Part shown: positions 59,929 through 64,000 of the stretch, in pieces
How positions within the stretch are numbered: position 1 is the stretch's first letter
Layout: each line of letters opens with the position of its first letter
Origin: Aestuariivirga sp.
GTDB taxonomy: Bacteria > Pseudomonadota > Alphaproteobacteria > Rhizobiales > Aestuariivirgaceae
NCBI RefSeq assembly: GCF_020252395.1
Contig: NZ_JADCDB010000030.1
Span: 1-64,000 of the forward strand
Reading direction: 5' to 3'
DNA: 64,000 nucleotides
Notes under the pieces: generated by a model
Seen by the model: only the letters and a program-made list of their open reading frames with translations
Database searches by the model: none
What the model was told of the DNA's origin: nothing
Made by a program: the position numbers and the translations under genes

Positions 59929-61032
59929 TCACCCCGCCAGCACGATGGCGGAGGATGGCGCGAAGGAGATCCACACCCGGTCATCCCAGCCGGCGGCGCG
60001 CGAGCCCTCGCCGCCGCGCCGGGCATTGACCGCGTGGGCCTGCACCAGCGCGCCCGACGGCAGCACCACGCGATAGAGGCTGTCCTTGCCGAAATAGGCA
60101 AGGTCCTTCACCGTGCCCTGGAAGGCATTGGCGCCCTCGGGACGTTCCTTCGAAATGAGCAGCTTCTCCGGGCGGATGGCGAGGGTTGCCTCCTGCCCCT
60201 CAGCAAGGCCCGGAACGTCGCGCGCCATCACCTCGCCGCCCAGCGCCGGCACCGACAGCCGCAACTGCTCCGCTTGCCGCTCGACAATGGTGGCCGGGAA
60301 GGAGGTGATGGAGCCGATGAAGCCGGCCACGAATTTGCTGTTGGGGAATTCATAGACCTCGCCAGGGCTGCCCACCTGCCTCACCTCGCCCCGGTCCATC
60401 ACCGCGATGCGGTCGGACAGCGTCATCGCCTCTTCCTGGTCATGGGTGACGACGATGAAGGTGACGCCGGTGCGCTGCTGTATCGACATCAGCTCGAACT
60501 GGGTGCGCTCGCGCAGTTTCTTGTCCAGCGCCGCCAGCGGCTCGTCGAGGAGCAGCAGCTTGGGCTGGCGGGCGAGTGCCCTTGCGAGCGCCACGCGCTG
60601 GCGCTGGCCGCCCGAGATCTGGTGCGGCTTGCGCGTCGCATAGGGCAAGAGCTGCACGAGCTCCAGCATCTCGCGCACCCGCGCCGCTTTCTGCCCGGCC
60701 GCCATGTTCTCGTGCTTCAGGCCGTAGCCGACATTCTTCTCGACACTCATATGCGGGAACAGGGCATAGGACTGGAACATCATGTGGACCGGGCGGTCCC
60801 ACGGGGCCACCCCCGTCATGTCCCGTCCGTCAAGGAAGATCTTGCCGGAGGACGGCTCCTCGAAGCCCGCCAGCATGCGGAGCAGCGTGGTCTTGCCGCA
60901 GCCCGAGCCGCCGAGCAGCGAGAAGATCTCGCCCTTGTTGATGCTGAGCGTGACGTTACGCACCGCCTGGAAGGGACCGAAGAACTTCGAGATGTTCTCG
61001 ATCCTGAGGAAGGGCTCCCCCGCCGCCGCCAT
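59929..61032 (-). CDS. Spermidine/putrescine-type ABC transporter ATPase, PotA-like
   Basis: A 367-aa ATPase. Walker A GGSGCGKTT near residue 37, Q-loop MMFQSYALFPHM, signature ISGGQRQRVALAR near 138, Walker B LLLLDEPLAALDKKLRE and H-loop VTHDQEEAMTLSDR are perfect. A C-terminal TOBE-like regulatory domain (about 245-365) includes LAIRPEKLLI. It powers import of the compound bound by the next protein. Confidence 0.95.
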   Translation of the reverse strand: MAAAGEPFLRIENISKFFGPFQAVRNVTLSINKGEIFSLLGGSGCGKTTLLRMLAGFEEPSSGKIFLDGRDMTGVAPWDRPVHMMFQSYALFPHMSVEKNVGYGLKHENMAAGQKAARVREMLELVQLLPYATRKPHQISGGQRQRVALARALARQPKLLLLDEPLAALDKKLRERTQFELMSIQQRTGVTFIVVTHDQEEAMTLSDRIAVMDRGEVRQVGSPGEVYEFPNSKFVAGFIGSITSFPATIVERQAEQLRLSVPALGGEVMARDVPGLAEGQEATLAIRPEKLLISKERPEGANAFQGTVKDLAYFGKDSLYRVVLPSGALVQAHAVNARRGGEGSRAAGWDDRVWISFAPSSAIVLAG

Positions 61033-61036
61033 AATG

Positions 61037-62146
61037 TCAGCCGCCCGTCTTGATCTCGGTCCAGGTGCGGGTCAGCGTCTCTTCCTGCTCGGGCGTCATG
61101 GGGTTCAGGGTAAAGAGCCGGGCCTTGGTTTCGGCATTGGGGTAGATCGCGGGGTCGCTGGTGATCGACTTGTCGACCAGGGGCGTTGCCGCCTTGTTGG
61201 CATTGGCATAGCCGATGAAGTTGGTTGCGGCGGCGACGACCTCAGGCCGCAGCATGTAGTTGAGAAAGACATAGGCATTGTCGGCGTTCTTCGCATCCGA
61301 GGGAATGGCCCACACGTCGAACCAGGCCGGCGCACCCGACTTCGGCACGAAATATTCGAGATCGAGCTCGATGCCCGCATCCGCCGCGCGCTTCTTGGCC
61401 ACGCCATAGTCGCCCGACCAGGTGTTGACGGCGCAGACCTCGCCATTGGGCAGCGTGGTGAGAAAGTTGGTATTGTCGAAGGTGGCGATGTAGGGCCTGA
61501 TCTTGGCGAAGGCCTTGGCCAGTTTCTTGTAGTCATCGGGCCCGGCCTTGTTCGGGTCTATGCCCAGCCACTTCATGACAACCGGCCCGATGTCGGTGGG
61601 ACTGTCGAGAATCGAGAGGCCGCAGCTCGCAAGCTTCTGGGCATTGTCGGGATTCATGATCGTATCGAGGCTGTTGAAATCGGCGTCCGGCAGCAGCTTC
61701 TTCACCATGTCCATGTTGTAGGTAAAGCCCACCGTGCCCCAAGTATAAGGCACGCCATAGCCGTTGCCGGGGTCGAAGCCCTGGAGAATCTGCAGGATCT
61801 CGGGATCGAGGTTCTTCCAGTTCGGCAGCTTGGATTTGTCGAGCTTCTGGTAGACCTTGGCCTTCACCATCTGCGGCAGCTTGAGACCCGCCTGCAGCAC
61901 CACGTCGTAACCGGAAGACCCGGCCAGCATCTTGGCCTCCATCTCCTCCGAGCTTGCATACATGTCGTAGACGACCTGGATGCCGGTTTCCTTGGTGAAG
62001 TCGGCGATGGTGCTTTCGCCGATATAATCAGCCCAGTTATAGACATTCACCACGCCTTGATCGGCGCTTGCGCGGCGCACCCAGGGCATGCCAATTCCGG
62101 CGGCGGCGGCCATGGCGGCCATGACGTTACGGCGGGTCAGCGGCAT
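61037..62146 (-). CDS. Polyamine/onium-type ABC transporter substrate-binding protein, PotD/PotF-like
   Basis: A 369-aa type 2 binding protein starting at ATG 62146 with GGGAGGA upstream. TRRNVMAAMAAAAGIG resembles a twin-arginine signal, cleaved near ASA-DQ. VVNVYNWADYIGESTIADFT and ETGIQVVYDMYASSEEMEAKML are typical of PotD/PotF. VNTWSGDYGVAKKRAADAG follows. Ligand is a cation; with Rieske demethylase-like enzymes and the cupin in the operon, a methylated onium compound is as likely as a polyamine. Confidence 0.92.
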   Translation of the reverse strand: MPLTRRNVMAAMAAAAGIGMPWVRRASADQGVVNVYNWADYIGESTIADFTKETGIQVVYDMYASSEEMEAKMLAGSSGYDVVLQAGLKLPQMVKAKVYQKLDKSKLPNWKNLDPEILQILQGFDPGNGYGVPYTWGTVGFTYNMDMVKKLLPDADFNSLDTIMNPDNAQKLASCGLSILDSPTDIGPVVMKWLGIDPNKAGPDDYKKLAKAFAKIRPYIATFDNTNFLTTLPNGEVCAVNTWSGDYGVAKKRAADAGIELDLEYFVPKSGAPAWFDVWAIPSDAKNADNAYVFLNYMLRPEVVAAATNFIGYANANKAATPLVDKSITSDPAIYPNAETKARLFTLNPMTPEQEETLTRTWTEIKTGG

Positions 62147-62181
62147 CAATTCCTCCCGTGATGGTTATCTCTTCCGCCAGC

Positions 62182-63399
62182 CTAGAACGAGGCCGTGGAC
62201 TGGCAAATCAATTCTTCATTCGCACGCGGCAAAGGTCTGTCCGAAGGTTCAGCGGGCAGCGTCATGACGGGCATCAGCTTGCGCAAGCCGTCGTGGTGGC
62301 GGCGCAGCCCATATTCGAGATCGGAGAGGTGGAAGCCCTCGAAGGCCTCCGACTTCATCGACTCGTTCGACCAGATCGAAAGCTGCTGGTCTTCCGCCGA
62401 GGTGAAGCGGTCGATGCGGAAGGCGAGGTAGCGCGCCAGCCGCGTGGCGCGGCTTTCATTGGGCCAGCGGTACATGCGGCCGGAAAGCCGCGTACGCCCG
62501 GGGCCCAGCGGGATCTCCTGATAGAACTGCGCTCCTTCCGGCGTCACCGCGAAGACCGCATTGGGGAACAGCCCGTAATAGGTCCAGGCCTTCTGCAGAT
62601 GCAGCGGAAGATCGGGGCGCGGCGGCGAGATGCGCGCGTAATTCTTCACCGACCAGCCGCGCGCCGCACCCTCGTCGAACCAGCCGATCGACACCGACAG
62701 CCCATCCTTCAGGTGCAGGTCGCGATAGGTGCGGCCATAGAGTTCCTGCAGGCCCGGATGGGCGAGCGCCACGTGATAGCCCTCGTTATCGACGTCACGC
62801 ACCGACTTCCAGTTCACCGGAAGTTCCGCCGTCCAGTCGAGGTTGCGCGCCGGCAGCAGCTTCTCGAGGCCGTAGGCAGCGAAGTCGGTTTCGTAGGGAG
62901 CGAGCAGTTCGGAAACCGATGGCTGCGGGCCCGGCTTGAAGCGGATGAAGATGAAGCCTTGGAACATCTCCATCTCGATCGGCTTCAGTCCGAAATCCTC
63001 GCGCTTCAACTCGCCGAAGCTCGAAGGCCGCGCCGCGCCGCGCAAGGATCCATCGAGATTATAGACCCAGCCATGGAACGGGCAGACGATGGCGCCCTTG
63101 CAATGGCCCTTGCTGCCATCGACGACGCGGGCGCCGCGGTGGCGGCAGAGATTGTGGAAGGCGCGCACCACGCCGTCCTGCCCGCGCATGATGACGGCGC
63201 GCTCGCCCAGCATGTCGAAGGAGAGCCAGTCGCCCGCCGCCGGAATGTTGCCGACATGGCCCACCACCTGCCAGTGGGTGAGGAACAGCTGGTCGCGCTC
63301 GAGGTCGAAGAGCGCCTGCGAATGATAGGTCCAGGCGGGCAGGCCGCCGCGGTCCCAGCCGTTTGGAATGGCAATGGTGTCGTAGGGAAGTCCGGTCAT
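62182..63399 (-). CDS. Rieske non-heme iron oxygenase alpha subunit
   Basis: A 405-aa oxygenase. The Rieske [2Fe-2S] ligands lie in NLCRHRGARVVDG and VCPFHGWVYNLDG (Cys-x-His and Cys-x2-His). The mononuclear iron site begins DVDNEGYHVALAHPGLQE, with the 2-His pattern, and the bridging Asp is in DVDNE. Members with this C-terminal domain demethylate or hydroxylate quaternary amines, carnitine or aromatic acids. No reductase gene is in the window. ATG 63399 overlaps the stop of the next Rieske gene. Confidence 0.9.
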   Translation of the reverse strand: MTGLPYDTIAIPNGWDRGGLPAWTYHSQALFDLERDQLFLTHWQVVGHVGNIPAAGDWLSFDMLGERAVIMRGQDGVVRAFHNLCRHRGARVVDGSKGHCKGAIVCPFHGWVYNLDGSLRGAARPSSFGELKREDFGLKPIEMEMFQGFIFIRFKPGPQPSVSELLAPYETDFAAYGLEKLLPARNLDWTAELPVNWKSVRDVDNEGYHVALAHPGLQELYGRTYRDLHLKDGLSVSIGWFDEGAARGWSVKNYARISPPRPDLPLHLQKAWTYYGLFPNAVFAVTPEGAQFYQEIPLGPGRTRLSGRMYRWPNESRATRLARYLAFRIDRFTSAEDQQLSIWSNESMKSEAFEGFHLSDLEYGLRRHHDGLRKLMPVMTLPAEPSDRPLPRANEELICQSTASF

Positions 63400-64000
63400 G
63401 GTTCAGGCTCCATTGCCTTGCGCACCCATTGGTGGAAGCGGTGGATCTCGTATTCCTCGGGCATCAGCCGCGCCGCGCGGAAGGCGGGCGAGCGCATGCC
63501 GCGCTGGTTCATTTCGGAAGCCGCGCCATCCTGCTCGATGACCAGCGTGGCGAAGGCGGCGACAGCCGCGGCATCGAAGCCCGGCTGGGCCAGCGTCTCC
63601 CGGCTGAAATGCCATTCGGCCACGAGGCGCGTGCGCTCCGGCGCCACGGGCTCGATCCGCACCGAGCGCACATAGTCTGCATGGGCCACCACATAGGCGG
63701 CAGGCCACAGCGTCACGAACGTGTAGCCCGCCAGCCGCTCCGCCTCGGAGAGACCGGGGAAGATGGGCCCGCAGGGCGCGCCACTCGTGGTCCAACTTGT
63801 TGCGCCAGGGCGCAGGCGGGAGTTTGGCGGGTCTTCCGGCGTCCAGCCAAACGCTTCGGACGGGCCCATGATGCCTTTGCCATAGACCGGCGCCATGTCG
63901 CAGAGTTCCGGGTGGATGCCGGGGCAATGCAGGCACTCGGAATAATTTTCCCAGAAGGTTTTCCAGTTGCAGGCGATCTCCGTCTGCCAGCGATGGCCCG
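63396..64000 (-). CDS. Rieske oxygenase alpha subunit, GbcA-like (5' part beyond window)
   Basis: An open frame runs past the window end: the track begins at an internal Met, but reading upstream gives CNWKTFWENYSECLHCPGIH and PELCDMAPVYG, the mononuclear-iron region of glycine-betaine/choline-type Rieske monooxygenases. The C-terminal half (about 200 residues) is present, with FVTLWPAAYVVAHADYVRSV and ERTRLVAEWHFSRE. The Rieske cluster domain is outside the window. It is the most upstream visible gene of the operon. Confidence 0.88.
   Translation of the reverse strand, partial: GHRWQTEIACNWKTFWENYSECLHCPGIHPELCDMAPVYGKGIMGPSEAFGWTPEDPPNSRLRPGATSWTTSGAPCGPIFPGLSEAERLAGYTFVTLWPAAYVVAHADYVRSVRIEPVAPERTRLVAEWHFSRETLAQPGFDAAAVAAFATLVIEQDGAASEMNQRGMRSPAFRAARLMPEEYEIHRFHQWVRKAMEPEP

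Overview
The window is GC-rich, densely coded bacterial DNA. Gene content, codon use and operon style point to an alphaproteobacterium, most likely a member of the Hyphomicrobiales. Supporting signs are serine-cycle genes (malyl-CoA lyase, malate-CoA ligase, serine-glyoxylate aminotransferase), five solute-binding-protein ABC transport or liv-type systems, FCD-type GntR regulators and Rhizobiales-like dispersed palindromes. The species cannot be fixed from the sequence alone. Coverage is almost complete: about 66 protein genes, one tRNA, and only two gene-free gaps over 300 bp.

Layout. (1) 0.15-0.65 kb: tRNA-Arg(CCG) and a non-coding gap. (2) 0.65-14.5 kb: a 12-gene minus-strand operon with a divergent LysR regulator. 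It encodes a branched-chain-type ABC importer, HyuA/HyuB hydantoinase/oxoprolinase, PxpA/PxpB/PxpC-type proteins, and a free-standing biotin carboxylase with its carrier protein. It reads as import plus ATP- and biotin-dependent opening of a cyclic amide. (3) 14.5-22.2 kb: an extracytoplasmic redox module (ApbE flavin transferase, PepSY-flavodoxin-reductase, DUF2271 protein with a flavinylation-like motif, acidic secreted protein, PepSY protein, two-component system) and a VIT-type metal transporter. (4) 22.2-27.2 kb: inositol-type sugar catabolism (IolC, IolB, class II aldolase, two Gfo/Idh/MocA dehydrogenases). (5) 27.2-33.6 kb: a second liv-type importer with a hydantoin-racemase-family enzyme and a GntR regulator. 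(6) 33.6-34.9 kb: DnaJ-like CbpA and its modulator CbpM.

(7) 34.9-40.4 kb: a serine-cycle operon (sgaA-mtkA-mtkB-small LuxR HTH-mcl) with a divergent NarL/LuxR response regulator. (8) 40.4-49.3 kb: an alpha/beta-hydrolase membrane protein and a sugar-acid catabolic module (DapA-family lyase, GntR, CUT2-type ABC importer, enolase-superfamily dehydratase, SDR). This module is bracketed by two 220-bp direct repeats, each carrying a tiny CcoQ-like gene. (9) 49.3-57.1 kb: a surface-glycan locus for a CDP-linked, probably C-methyl-branched 6-deoxy sugar (GtrA, two GT2 enzymes, RfbF, RfbG, C-methyltransferase, 3,5-epimerase-like protein, CmcI-type methyltransferase, sugar reductase/epimerase). Its base composition is visibly less GC-extreme than the neighbours. 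(10) 57.3-64 kb: a minus-strand operon with two Rieske oxygenases (one cut by the window end), a PotDABC-type importer and a DMSP-lyase-like cupin, suggesting uptake and breakdown of a methylated onium or betaine-like compound.

The strongest candidates for something new are the lactam/hydantoin operon with a split urea-carboxylase-like machine, the flavinylated-carrier redox module, the repeat-bounded catabolic insertion, and the DMSP-lyase-like cupin inside a Rieske/polyamine-type operon. All functions are inferred from recognised motifs and context; no database search was run.
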